This document shows, in pieces, positions 1 through 8,440 of a DNA stretch of 64,000 nt (positions are counted from its first letter, which is position 1; every line of letters begins with the position of its first letter). The stretch comes from Paenibacillus agilis. GTDB taxonomy: Bacteria > Bacillota > Bacilli > Paenibacillales > Paenibacillaceae. Below the pieces are notes generated by a model. That model saw only the letters and a program-made list of their open reading frames with translations. It was not told the origin of the DNA and did no database searches. The stretch spans positions 1,572,074 through 1,636,073 of the forward strand of contig NZ_VNJK01000001.1 in assembly GCF_007786455.1 (NCBI RefSeq), read 5' to 3'. Position numbers and translations under genes: made by a program.

Positions 1-1094
1 ATAATGCTTGCAGTAAACATAGGTGCTGTAATTCCGCTTACACGTCCAATATAATTTTCGTCCACAAACTGAATGTACCATGTACTCAAAATAACTTGCA
101 GTGCTGCAAGCAGCAAACCACTCAGGAAACGAATGCCTAGTGTTAACCATAAAATCGTGGACCATCCTTCAACAACTAACGATATGGCTAATCCTAATAT
201 AGAAATGGCTAGAATGATTTTGCGGTGCTTCTGAATAAATGCTCCGCATGCAGATGCGATGCTAATACCGACGAACAAACCAACACCAGCAGCCGTCGTT
301 ATCCATGGCAATGCTTCTTTAGGCAGACCAAGCCGTTCTGTTACGATAAAAATTTCTAGAGGTTGAATCAATCCAATTCCAAGACCGATGACAATTTGAG
401 TAAGAGTTAGTAGGCGCAGGCTAGATTGTGTCCATACATAGGTAAAGCCTGCTTTAATATCATCCAGCACCGGTGTAGCCTCTTTCTTCTCTCGCTTATA
501 GGAGGGTAGAGCAAGCTGAATAAGTGATGCTAATGTAAAAATACAGCATAGTACGATTAAAGAGCCTTGCAAACCTATCAATGTATATAGGCTAGCTCCG
601 ATAATAGGGCCCACGATGACGAAAATAGATTGAAGACCTTGCGTAATTCCCATTGCAGTTGGCACTTGGGATTCAGGAACGTGTCTCTTGAACAGTACGG
701 AAGAAGAAGGTACTGAAAATTGGCTCACAATCGCAGAGACTACGGTAGCTAGAAATACGGCTTGCCAAATGCCTGATGCGAGACAGAGCATGATGACGAC
801 GATCGACAAGGCACTGAGCAAGTCGCCGATTACGACTGTCCATTTCGGATTCCAGCGATCCGCGAATACACCGCCGATTAAGGAAAAGATAAATATCGGT
901 GCCATTTCAAATACAGTGAGCAAGGAAATGGCTACTGCGTTGCCATTCGTCATCTCCGTTACTGCGAATAGAAGTGCCATATTTCGTACCCATATGCCAA
1001 TTTGTTGGAGTAAATCAGCAGAAGCTACGATTAGGAAAACTCGATTGGTCCATAAAGAAGGTGGTGCGGCTACAGGTGTAGCAGTGCTTGACAT
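1..1094 (-). CDS. MFS transporter, C-terminus cut by the window edge
   Basis: About 364 codons are visible, running off the left edge with no stop. The translation is a hydrophobic multi-span protein of the major facilitator superfamily. It has the loop 2-3 signature around GGVFADRW (near residue 55) and a mid-protein LGLPKEALPW element that recurs in the second MFS protein of this window (59602-60873). This points to drug or metabolite export across the cytoplasmic membrane; the substrate cannot be read. The start at 1094 was chosen because AGGGGG sits about ten bases before it; another ATG at 1101 is in a different frame. It lies downstream of the tetR-type gene on the same strand, and a probable TetR operator covers its promoter. 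Family call firm, function inferred. Confidence 0.85.
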   Translation of the reverse strand, partial: MSSTATPVAAPPSLWTNRVFLIVASADLLQQIGIWVRNMALLFAVTEMTNGNAVAISLLTVFEMAPIFIFSLIGGVFADRWNPKWTVVIGDLLSALSIVVIMLCLASGIWQAVFLATVVSAIVSQFSVPSSSVLFKRHVPESQVPTAMGITQGLQSIFVIVGPIIGASLYTLIGLQGSLIVLCCIFTLASLIQLALPSYKREKKEATPVLDDIKAGFTYVWTQSSLRLLTLTQIVIGLGIGLIQPLEIFIVTERLGLPKEALPWITTAAGVGLFVGISIASACGAFIQKHRKIILAISILGLAISLVVEGWSTILWLTLGIRFLSGLLLAALQVILSTWYIQFVDENYIGRVSGITAPMFTASI

Positions 1095-1120
1095 GATTCA
1101 TTATCCCCCTAAATAAAATT

Positions 1121-1142
1121 ATACTGACTGTCCGGTTTAATA
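1121..1142. promoter_or_regulatory. Probable TetR-family operator in front of the MFS gene
   Basis: This 22-base site is 17/22 identical (in inverted orientation) to the site at 1804-1825 in front of the regulator gene. Both carry the ATACTGAC end and a TAATA end around a GACCG/CGGTC-type core. On the minus strand it overlaps a TATAAT -10 (1118-1123), so binding would block the MFS promoter. The matched pair is seen in the sequence; binding is inferred. Confidence 0.55.
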
Positions 1143-1191
1143 ATGGGTGAAAATAAAGATGGATCTTTTCATCCATCTATTTCATCCTATA

Positions 1192-1785
1192 TTATGCGCG
1201 AATACCGTTAAGGAACACATCGATCGCCTTGCGATGTATCGATTCAATTTCTTCGAGTGAGTAGTTGTCAAATTGAATGATGCCTAGCCCTCCTAAAATA
1301 CTATACAGCAACAAGGCTAGCTTCTCTGGATCATCCTCAGCGAATTCCTTCAGTTTGATGCCTTCTTGAATCACATCAAGAATAAGCGGAAGCGGGAATT
1401 TTGACATTTCCACAATTTTCTCGATCACTTCAGGATCTGCACCTTTTGTCCCGGAAAATTCCATCGATGCTTGCATTAACGGATTTTCAAAATCATGAGC
1501 GAAATGATGTGCGATCGCATAAAGCTTCTCGGTCGCGGTTGAAGCAAGTTTGAATCGTTCTGTGCATTTATAGATCCAATCGACCATATTTAACTCAAGT
1601 AAGTACATAAATAGCTGCTCTTTACTTTTGAAATGATAGTAAATGCTGCCTTTACTCATGCCAGATGATTCTCGAATCTGCTCCATAGAAGTGGCTTGGT
1701 ATCCTTGTTGAATAAAGAGCTGCTTCGCAGCGGCGGCTATTGCTTGCTTAGTCTGTTCGGCTTCTTCTGCAGTTCGACGTGCCAT
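1192..1785 (-). CDS. TetR/AcrR-family transcriptional regulator
   Basis: A 197-residue protein with an N-terminal TetR helix-turn-helix (residues about 10-55, including SMEQIRESSGMSKGSIYYHF) and a C-terminal all-helical ligand-binding and dimer region, the usual length and order for the family. It probably represses itself and the downstream MFS transporter until a small ligand binds. The MFS gene follows on the same strand after about 100 bases, and both genes have the same operator-like sequence upstream. The start has GGAGG 11 bases upstream. The ligand is unknown. Confidence 0.92.
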   Translation of the reverse strand: MARRTAEEAEQTKQAIAAAAKQLFIQQGYQATSMEQIRESSGMSKGSIYYHFKSKEQLFMYLLELNMVDWIYKCTERFKLASTATEKLYAIAHHFAHDFENPLMQASMEFSGTKGADPEVIEKIVEMSKFPLPLILDVIQEGIKLKEFAEDDPEKLALLLYSILGGLGIIQFDNYSLEEIESIHRKAIDVFLNGIRA

Positions 1786-1803
1786 GAATAAGTATCCTCC
1801 ATT

Positions 1804-1825
1804 TATTAGAACGATCGGTCAGTAT
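1804..1825. promoter_or_regulatory. Probable TetR-family operator in front of the regulator gene
   Basis: A near-palindromic site with core GAACGATCGGTC, 17/22 identical to the site at 1121-1142. On the minus strand it overlaps a TATACT -10-like element (1821-1826). Two copies, each in front of one gene of the pair, fit autoregulation plus control of the exporter. Confidence 0.55.
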
Positions 1826-1896
1826 AATTCAATCTTAGCTTGATTGGGAGGAAGTGTCAAGCTGAATAAAAGCGGATTGATTTCGTCATAAATCCG

Positions 1897-2037
1897 TTAT
1901 TTTTTTTGCGGCTTACTTAATATATCCGATATTTTCGCGTCTTTTCCTTCTTTCATCATCATGCGTCGTAAAGTTGCGCTTATATCGTAGCCTTTACCAG
2001 AAAGCCACAATTGTTTATTTGTACGAAATTTTTTCAT
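1897..2037 (-). CDS. mciZ: MciZ-like inhibitor of FtsZ (46 aa)
   Basis: A very short gene easily missed by gene callers. The 46-residue product has the MciZ pattern: a basic N-terminus, LSGKGYDI near residues 12-19, a helix with two Arg, and a C-terminal DILSKP near residues 38-43, resembling the GKAWEI and WISKP parts of B. subtilis MciZ (40 aa). MciZ is made in the mother cell during sporulation and caps FtsZ filaments, stopping further division. Position supports this: in B. subtilis mciZ also lies beside nudF, which here is divergent on the other strand. An AAGGAG ribosome site lies at 2051-2056, 13 bases from the ATG. The match was made by eye against remembered sequence. Confidence 0.72.
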   Translation of the reverse strand: MKKFRTNKQLWLSGKGYDISATLRRMMMKEGKDAKISDILSKPQKK

Positions 2038-2172
2038 GGCTTGATCTCATCTCCTTGTCTTCCATCGTGTTTGTGAAAGTCATCTGATATAATTTGTATG
2101 TAATAGATTGCGTGCATATGTGAAAAATAATAGATAAAGTAGATTTCGCAGATGGATAAGGAGATGAAGAGA

Positions 2173-2754
2173 ATGAACAGTTCGAATAATCAATATGAAG
2201 CGGGTAAGCTTTTTGAAGAAGTAACGATAGAGACGAAGAAAATATTCGATGGAAAAGTGATTACGTTGCAAGTAGATACGGTGTCTTTACCTGATGGAAC
2301 GACAGCCACTCGTGAAATTGTGAAGCATCCAGGAGCAGTAGCTGTACTTGCGATTCGTGACGACAAGATGATTGTTGTTGAACAGTACCGTAAGCCGCTT
2401 GGGAAATCTCAAGTCGAAATACCTGCAGGTAAGCTCGATGCTGGAGAACAGCCGGAAGCAGCGGCGAAAAGGGAATTGGAGGAAGAGACAGGATATCAAG
2501 CAGAATCGCTAATTCCGCTAACTTCTTTTTACACTTCGCCAGGTTTTGCTGACGAAATTATCCACGTGTTTGTTGCTGAGCAGCTTGTAGACGGTTCAAT
2601 GCACACGGATGAGGATGAATTTCTTGAGGTCACAGCATTAACTCTGGATGAAGCTTTCGAAGCGATTCGTGCAGAACGCATTAGTGATGCTAAGACGATA
2701 AGTGCGGTTTATGCATGGCAAATTAAGAAGCTGACGGGACAATGGCCTTTGTGA
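2173..2754 (+). CDS. nudF: ADP-ribose pyrophosphatase (Nudix hydrolase)
   Basis: Hydrolyses ADP-ribose to AMP and ribose 5-phosphate in the cytoplasm. The Nudix box is complete at about residues 86-108, with the metal-binding core RELEEETGY, and the beta-strand VEQYRKPLG before it is typical of the ADP-ribose subfamily. The frame is open from an ATG at 2152, but AAGGAG at 2158-2163 stands nine bases before the ATG at 2173, so the shorter 193-residue form is preferred. It overlaps the next gene by 13 bases, suggesting translational coupling. mciZ is divergent upstream, as in B. subtilis. Confidence 0.93.
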   Translation: MNSSNNQYEAGKLFEEVTIETKKIFDGKVITLQVDTVSLPDGTTATREIVKHPGAVAVLAIRDDKMIVVEQYRKPLGKSQVEIPAGKLDAGEQPEAAAKRELEEETGYQAESLIPLTSFYTSPGFADEIIHVFVAEQLVDGSMHTDEDEFLEVTALTLDEAFEAIRAERISDAKTISAVYAWQIKKLTGQWPL

Positions 2755-3971
2755 GTGAGAAAATGAGCCCTAATCTAAATACGTACTATGCGGATCTACA
2801 CGTTCATATCGGCGCAACTTCAGAAGGACGACCTGTTAAAATAAGTGCCAGTAGAAATTTAACTTTCGAGGCGATTGCTCGTGAAGCAGCCGATCGAAAG
2901 GGCATAGATCTAATCGGGATTATTGATGCGCAATCACCTGGTGTGCTTGCTGATATCGATCGCCTAATCGCTCAAGGGGAAATGGAGGAACTCCCACAGG
3001 GTGGAATTCGGTATAAAAATACGACCATTTTATTGGGGAGTGAAATCGAGATTAAGCCTAGTGGAAAAGGTACGGCGCATGTTCTATGCTATATGCCAAG
3101 CCTTGAAGCGATGAAGCGCTTTTCTCAGTGGATGTCAGCACATATGCGTAATATCCATCTGTCCACTCAGCGAATTTATGTAGAGGCTGAACAGCTGCAG
3201 CAGGAAGTTGCTGCATACGGGGGAGTATTCGTTCCTGCACATATTTTCACACCGCACAAAAGCATATACGGCAGCTGTACAGATCGCATGGAGGAAGTTC
3301 TGGATATGCAGCTAATCGATGCTGTTGAGGTTGGTCTAAGCGCAGATCGTGACATGGCAGCGCGTATTTCGGAACTGGACTCGTTTCCGCTGTTAACGAA
3401 CTCGGATGCGCACTCGTTATCGAAAATTGGCAGGGAATACAATGCGTTTGCAATGGCGGAACCAAATTTTGCAGAATGGTGTAAAGTGCTTCGTAAACAG
3501 GAAGGGCGCAGTATCGTATCGAATTACGGTCTAAATCCGCGTCTTGGAAAATATCATCGGACAACATGCGGCAATGGTCACTTTTTATTAGAGGGGAATC
3601 ATTCGTCTGGGGAACATTTGTCTCATCCATGTCCAACGTGTGGCAGTAAAGTAGTCGTCGGCGGTGTGTATGATCGGATTGCATCTATTGCAGATCGAGG
3701 TGTAGAAGCGGCTGTAAGGCCTGATCAGACTCCTTATGTTCATCAGGTTCCGCTAGAGTATTTACCTGGAGTTGGACCTAGTACGATGAGGAAGATGCTG
3801 CAGCAGTTTGGTACGGAAATGAATATTTTGCATCGAGCAAGTATGGATGATCTTCGTGCTGTTGTAGGAGACAAAATAGCATCATTGATTCACGCCGCAC
3901 GCACAGGGACGCTGGAGCTTAGAAGCGGCGGTGGAGGTACATATGGGGGAGTCATGAACAAGCAAGATTAA
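2742..3971 (+). CDS. EndoQ-like PHP-domain DNA endonuclease (YqxK family)
   Basis: A 409-residue protein with an N-terminal PHP metal-dependent phosphoesterase domain: D18-H20-H22 (DLHVHIG), E101/E103, H113, H167 and D222/H224 (NSDAHS). A small zinc-ribbon-like segment follows (C276, H280, C297, C300), then a helix-hairpin-helix (LPGVGPST near 341). This order matches endonuclease Q, which nicks DNA 5' of deaminated bases such as uracil, hypoxanthine and xanthine; B. subtilis YqxK sits at the same locus. It overlaps nudF, so the pair is probably cotranscribed. The start is uncertain: ATG 2742, GTG 2751 and ATG 2763 are in frame and none has a strong ribosome site. Activity on deaminated bases is inferred from the family. 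Confidence 0.8.
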   Translation: MAFVSEKMSPNLNTYYADLHVHIGATSEGRPVKISASRNLTFEAIAREAADRKGIDLIGIIDAQSPGVLADIDRLIAQGEMEELPQGGIRYKNTTILLGSEIEIKPSGKGTAHVLCYMPSLEAMKRFSQWMSAHMRNIHLSTQRIYVEAEQLQQEVAAYGGVFVPAHIFTPHKSIYGSCTDRMEEVLDMQLIDAVEVGLSADRDMAARISELDSFPLLTNSDAHSLSKIGREYNAFAMAEPNFAEWCKVLRKQEGRSIVSNYGLNPRLGKYHRTTCGNGHFLLEGNHSSGEHLSHPCPTCGSKVVVGGVYDRIASIADRGVEAAVRPDQTPYVHQVPLEYLPGVGPSTMRKMLQQFGTEMNILHRASMDDLRAVVGDKIASLIHAARTGTLELRSGGGGTYGGVMNKQD

Positions 3972-4068
3972 ATCGTTCGCATCATCATATAACGGCATGT
4001 ATTTGCATATACATGGAGCAAACGTCAAATCGGACAAGCTTTCCGCATGGAGAAAGGAGACGTTGACC

Positions 4069-4710
4069 TTGTTATCAATCATGCCGGATATAAAGAAACA
4101 TTTATATTTGTACGTGTTCGTCTCATTGATATTTGTCGTAGGCGTTGTGTTTGGTGCTTTATTGGTCAATTCGTTAACGTATGACCAGCAAGAGGAGCTA
4201 TCGCGTCAATTAGAGCAAATATTTCTAACAGCAGGAGATTCTGCTGACAGCGCTGAATTCTGGTCGTCACTCTGGATGTATTGGCGGTGGATATTGCTTA
4301 TTGCCGTGCTTGGCATCTCTATTGTAGGATTTCCGCTTATTTTGATTCTTGACTTTGCAAAAGGCGTACTCATTGGATTTACGGTAGGAACACTAGTCAG
4401 CCAGTTCTCATGGAAAGGAATGTTTGTTGCCCTGCTTGGTGTGGCACCTCACAATATAATCGCCATTCCGCTTATGCTTATAGCAAGCGTATCAGCCCTC
4501 TCTTTTGCTATTCATGTGATGAAGGACAGGCTGTTCGTACCGAAGATGCGTTCTTTAAAAAAGCCGTTTCTAGATTACTTGACGACGCAAGCTGGGGTAT
4601 GTATAGGAATGATGGCAGTTGCCGTTATTATGACATGGGTAAGTCCTTATCTCATGAATTGGATGTCTTCGACGATAATTGATGTCGAGAGTGCTTTAAA
4701 GATCTCCTAA
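4069..4710 (+). CDS. spoIIM: Stage II sporulation protein M
   Basis: An integral membrane protein with about five hydrophobic spans, 213 residues from the chosen start, close to B. subtilis SpoIIM. With SpoIID and SpoIIP it forms the mother-cell peptidoglycan hydrolase complex that drives septal thinning and engulfment. SpoIIM is the membrane scaffold. TTG 4069 is chosen because AAAGGAGA at 4053-4060 precedes it; the frame is also open from ATG 3997. The position between the YqxK-like gene and fur is the same as in B. subtilis. Confidence 0.9.
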   Translation: MLSIMPDIKKHLYLYVFVSLIFVVGVVFGALLVNSLTYDQQEELSRQLEQIFLTAGDSADSAEFWSSLWMYWRWILLIAVLGISIVGFPLILILDFAKGVLIGFTVGTLVSQFSWKGMFVALLGVAPHNIIAIPLMLIASVSALSFAIHVMKDRLFVPKMRSLKKPFLDYLTTQAGVCIGMMAVAVIMTWVSPYLMNWMSSTIIDVESALKIS

Positions 4711-4715
4711 ATAAT

Positions 4716-4745
4716 TTGACACTGATTAGATAGTCCCCCTATAAT
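4716..4745 (+). promoter_or_regulatory. Sigma-A promoter of fur
   Basis: TTGACA (4716-4721) and TATAAT (4740-4745) separated by 18 bases, directly downstream of the spoIIM stop and about 45 bases before the fur start. Both hexamers are perfect. Confidence 0.85.
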
Positions 4746-4790
4746 AATAGAAGTGAGTTGAATTGCGGATAGGCGGCAAGGGGGGAGACC

Positions 4791-5249
4791 ATGGAGTCGC
4801 GGATTGATACTATTAAACAACAACTGCAATCCCAAGGATATAAACTGACACCGCAGCGTGAAGCAACTGTGCGCGTGCTGCTCGAGAATGAAGAGGACCA
4901 TCTAAGTGCAGAGGATGTCTTCATGCTTGTCAAGGAGAAAGCTCCCGAAATTGGTCTTGCCACCGTTTACCGTACGTTAGAGCTTCTTAGTGAATTGCAT
5001 GTGGTACAGAAGTTGAACTTTGGGGATGGGGTTGCTCGCTACGATTTGCGTGGCGATAGCAGTAAGCATCATCACCATCACTTGATCTGCGTGCAGTGCG
5101 GTACGATGCAAGAAATTTTGGATGACTGGCTGGGACCGTTGGAAGAGCGGTTAGCACAAGAATACAATTTCCATGTACTCGATCATCGTTTGGATTTCCA
5201 AGGCATTTGTAATAAATGTCAGGAGAAAGAGTCCAAACAAGGACAGTAG
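4791..5249 (+). CDS. fur: Ferric uptake regulator, Fur family
   Basis: A 152-residue metal-dependent repressor. An N-terminal winged helix (recognition region around LATVYRTLELL) is followed by the dimer and metal domain with a run of five His at 93-97, C100-x2-C103, and a second Cys pair CNKC near the C-terminus, which together supply structural zinc and the sensing site. Fur with Fe(II) represses iron uptake genes. Metal specificity cannot be proven from sequence, since Zur and PerR are close relatives, but position next to spoIIM and yqzK matches B. subtilis fur. It has its own sigma-A promoter and a GGGGGGAG ribosome site. Confidence 0.88.
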   Translation: MESRIDTIKQQLQSQGYKLTPQREATVRVLLENEEDHLSAEDVFMLVKEKAPEIGLATVYRTLELLSELHVVQKLNFGDGVARYDLRGDSSKHHHHHLICVQCGTMQEILDDWLGPLEERLAQEYNFHVLDHRLDFQGICNKCQEKESKQGQ

Positions 5250-5307
5250 TTCATGTTATTTTAAATATGCAACTGCTGTTACACAACAATTACATCCGCT
5301 TATTAGC

Positions 5308-5354
5308 AAGGGGCTGTCCGATAAGTCATGTACAATGACTAGGGCAGCCCTTTT
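5308..5354. terminator. Terminator shared by fur and the convergent protease gene
   Basis: Arms AAGGGGCTGTCC and GGGCAGCCCTT close a hairpin followed by TTTT on the plus strand. It lies between two converging genes. Confidence 0.75.
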
Positions 5355-5371
5355 ACGTTGGTAGCCCATGC

Positions 5372-6925
5372 TTATTTACTATAACGCCAACGCCGTTTAG
5401 GAGCCGATTGAATGTTCATTTGTTTTTTCAGAGGAGAGGGAGAAGCGAGTTGCTTTCTAATGTGAGCAGATTTCTTTTTCGTGTTTGACTTAATTGAGCG
5501 CACCGGCTTTTTTATTACTTTCTCTCGTTTTGCTTGAACGTTTGTTTTGTCTCCTCTGTGTCTTGAAGTTACTTTCGCACTGGCTTTAGCCCTATATTTC
5601 ATATTTTTAGACAAAGCGATTCCAAAAATGGGGCGTGAGTAAATAGGTTGTGGTTTCCCTCTTTTTGAACGTGTACGTTCCAGCTTATAGGCAGCTGTCA
5701 ATCTTCTGGAGAAAGAACGTCTGCTGACCGTTGCGTGTTGAGGCGCTGCTTGGAGTGCTTTCATCGTTTGAATAAGACCACTGCCTTGTGAGCGTTCATT
5801 TGTATTTTTCAGAGGCTCAGCTGTATTCATCAACAATTTTAGCACCTCATCAGGACTTAAAGCCCCATGCAATGACAATAACAGCGCAACTGCGCCAGCA
5901 ACGTGCGGAGCTGCCATAGAAGTTCCAGATTCGATTGCGAAGCCATTTTTATGGTTCGTTGAAACGATGTGCTCACCTGGAGCGATGACATCCACCTCTT
6001 TGCCTCTGCTGCTGAAGGAGGCAACTTCATGCTTTGCGTTCATAGCGGCGACAGCGATCGTTTCCGGATATTTTGCAGGTTCATCTACTGATAGGGTGTC
6101 TGGACCATCGTTTCCGGCTGAAGCAACCACAATAATTCCTTTTTGATTGGCTCTTATAATAGAGCGACGAAGGACATCACTAGGATCATCCAAGCCAAGA
6201 CTCATATTAATGATATGGATGCGCTGATGAATACACCATTCGATCGCGTCTACAATGTCGGATACATAGCCTGTTCCGGTATTATCAAGAGCTTTTATGC
6301 CGTATAGTTGAATATCCGGTGCTACGCCAAATGGCATTCTTTGATGCCCTATAGCCGCAGCTATACCTGCGACATGAGTTCCGTGGCCATTATCGTCCTC
6401 ATAGGATTCAAGCCGATTGATCATATTTATGCCGCCAGCAATTTTTAAATTAGGATGCTCTGATATCCCGGTGTCAATGATTGCAATCTTAATGCCTTCT
6501 CCCTTTGTCTGCTTCCAAACTTTTGGGGCTTCTACGGCGTGAATGTTCCACGGGATTTGTGGAAGCTTGACTTTAACCTCCTTCATCGACTTTGAAGTGA
6601 AGGTAGGCGAATAGGCATCAGCAGCGGAGGCGAGTGGACGTACCCATCCATTCGACCAACGATGAATGCGAGCCTGCCTATCTGTTTCTACTTTGCGGAT
6701 GCTTGGATGGTAACTTGATGTATGGAGCTCCTTATCGGGATTCATATGACAACATATGGTGAGAGCAGAAGGGATCTGCTTCAGGGGAGTAATGCCCTGC
6801 TTATGAAGCTCATGCAGCCAATTCTCATAAGCTTCACGATTGCGGCACACAATCATTTTACGAACACTGTATTTATGAGGCTGGGATTGAATATGGGCCT
6901 TCATATAAGCGGATAACGATCGCAT
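5372..6925 (-). CDS. Subtilisin-family (S8) serine protease with basic C-terminal tail
   Basis: A 517-residue protease with the complete S8 triad: Asp151 (AIIDTGI), His181 (GHGTHVAG) and Ser336 (SGTSMAAP), plus oxyanion Asn272 (SAGNDG). No cleavable signal peptide or clear membrane span is visible, unlike secreted subtilisins, so an intracellular or spore-associated role like AprX is possible. Residues 1-115 resemble an N-terminal prodomain. After about residue 395 comes a roughly 120-residue tail rich in Lys and Arg, probably disordered. The gene sits opposite to its neighbours between fur and yqzK, an insertion relative to B. subtilis. Substrate unknown. Confidence 0.9.
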   Translation of the reverse strand: MRSLSAYMKAHIQSQPHKYSVRKMIVCRNREAYENWLHELHKQGITPLKQIPSALTICCHMNPDKELHTSSYHPSIRKVETDRQARIHRWSNGWVRPLASAADAYSPTFTSKSMKEVKVKLPQIPWNIHAVEAPKVWKQTKGEGIKIAIIDTGISEHPNLKIAGGINMINRLESYEDDNGHGTHVAGIAAAIGHQRMPFGVAPDIQLYGIKALDNTGTGYVSDIVDAIEWCIHQRIHIINMSLGLDDPSDVLRRSIIRANQKGIIVVASAGNDGPDTLSVDEPAKYPETIAVAAMNAKHEVASFSSRGKEVDVIAPGEHIVSTNHKNGFAIESGTSMAAPHVAGAVALLLSLHGALSPDEVLKLLMNTAEPLKNTNERSQGSGLIQTMKALQAAPQHATVSRRSFSRRLTAAYKLERTRSKRGKPQPIYSRPIFGIALSKNMKYRAKASAKVTSRHRGDKTNVQAKREKVIKKPVRSIKSNTKKKSAHIRKQLASPSPLKKQMNIQSAPKRRWRYSK

Positions 6926-7125
6926 GACGTAGCTCCTCTCACGATGCTGTCTGGTCTCCTATTTTATGAACAGCAACCGATTCAGGTGAGCCTGTTTACA
7001 TGCACATTTATACACAATGGGGTATAACCAATCTAGAGTGGACATACGTTGATTATGATAGATGAAAAATGGTTCGGAATTTTCATTCTCGGTGTGTCAT
7101 TCCATTTTGGAAAGGTGTGTAGACG

Positions 7126-7362
7126 TTGATTGTATCCATTCGATCTCTCATGCAGCGCTTAAGATTTATTGTCATTTTTTTCTTGGCTACGTATGTAGTG
7201 GTACAACTGCTTAGTTTTGTTTCGGTTTGGATCGCTCCGGTGAATAAGTACCGTGAGCCGCAAGGCCGTGCTGTAAAAGTGTTCCATCCTAACGTGGACT
7301 TAGATATGGAACCCGAACAATTTCGTGAACGTTTGAAGTTGTATTACTGGCTTGGAGAATAA
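7126..7362 (+). CDS. yqzK: DUF4227 small membrane protein (YqzK)
   Basis: A 78-residue protein with one N-terminal membrane span (about 12-34) and a C-terminal soluble segment ending in KLYYWLGE. B. subtilis has the same kind of gene between fur and xerD. Function is not known. The start is TTG 7126 with AAAGGTG about nine bases upstream; there is no in-frame ATG before the membrane span other than codon 8. Confidence 0.78.
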   Translation: MIVSIRSLMQRLRFIVIFFLATYVVVQLLSFVSVWIAPVNKYREPQGRAVKVFHPNVDLDMEPEQFRERLKLYYWLGE

Positions 7363-7441
7363 CGGCAATTAATATTGCCTTCTTTGTGGTGGAAGTCGTA
7401 CATAAATGGTGTTAAAGTGTAAGAGAAGGAGATTGACGAAG

Positions 7442-8371
7442 ATGAAGACGACGTTGGAACGACAAATGGCGCAATATATGCAGTATCTAACCGACGAACG
7501 TCAAATATCCCCTCATACGAAAGATGCATACGAGCGGGATATTCAATCTTTTGTTCGTCACTTGTCAGCTGAAGGTATCGAGCAAGCAAATGAAGTGCTT
7601 CCTGTACATTTATTTCATTATGTGAGTTGGCTAAGAAGGCAAGGACGGGCTGCATCGACGATTACGAGACATAAGGCCGCTCTTCGTGCCTTCTATCGTT
7701 ATTTGATTCGGGAAGGGGAAGCTAGTAAGGATCCAACAATGGATCTTGAAGTTCCTAAAAGCGACCCTAAGCAGTTAACGGTACTGTCGATTGAACAAGT
7801 TGGCAGGCTATTGGAAGCGCCTTCGCTGCACACACCGCAAGGAATTCGAGATCGTGCCATGCTGGAAACGCTTTATGGAACAGGTGCCCGTGTATCTGAG
7901 CTGTTGGATTTGAACATATCGGATGTGAATTTGCAATTGGGATTCGTTCGTTGTGTGATGAATCGCAAGGAGCGCATAGTTCCACTCGGGGAAGTAGCCA
8001 TTGAAGCGATTCGAATTTATTTGGAGAAGAGCAGAGAAGACTTGCAGTCCCAGTCATCTGGAGATAAAATGCAGGAAGGACAAGCTCTATTTCTAAATCG
8101 TCATGGACAGCGGATGACTCGACAAGGGTTCTGGAAGCGTCTTCGCACGTATGCAGCACATATACCAGATATGCCAGATCTGACTTTGCAAATGCTTCGT
8201 CAGACTTTTGCTGTTCATTTGTTGAACAATGGGGCTGATATTCGTGTTGTACAAGAACTGCTTGGCCATGCGGATGCGGCAACGACACAGCGTTACGCCT
8301 CCATTCCTGAGAAGCCAAATATGAAGGAAGTATATTCATCTGCTCATCCGAGAGCTAAGAAAAATAAGTAA
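7442..8371 (+). CDS. xerD: XerD-type tyrosine recombinase with non-canonical active site
   Basis: A 309-residue protein with an N-terminal SAM-like core-binding domain (about 5-90) and a C-terminal catalytic domain (about 110-300). XerD with XerC resolves chromosome dimers at dif at the division septum. Position (yqzK-xerD-deoB-punA) matches B. subtilis. Four of six expected residues are present: Arg150 (GTGARVSEL), Arg253, His276 (LLGHADA) and Tyr285 (TTQRYAS). Two are not: the second His is Gln250 (LQMLRQ where PHTLRH is usual), and the beta-hairpin Lys of the GKG turn is missing (CVMNRKERIVP, near 171-181). It may be impaired or rely on its partner. AAGGAG precedes the start. Confidence 0.85.
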   Translation: MKTTLERQMAQYMQYLTDERQISPHTKDAYERDIQSFVRHLSAEGIEQANEVLPVHLFHYVSWLRRQGRAASTITRHKAALRAFYRYLIREGEASKDPTMDLEVPKSDPKQLTVLSIEQVGRLLEAPSLHTPQGIRDRAMLETLYGTGARVSELLDLNISDVNLQLGFVRCVMNRKERIVPLGEVAIEAIRIYLEKSREDLQSQSSGDKMQEGQALFLNRHGQRMTRQGFWKRLRTYAAHIPDMPDLTLQMLRQTFAVHLLNNGADIRVVQELLGHADAATTQRYASIPEKPNMKEVYSSAHPRAKKNK

Positions 8372-8440
8372 GCTGCTATATTGCGTATGAGCATGACGTG
8401 CCCTAAGCACAATAGCAAAGAGACAAAGAGGAGTGGTACG

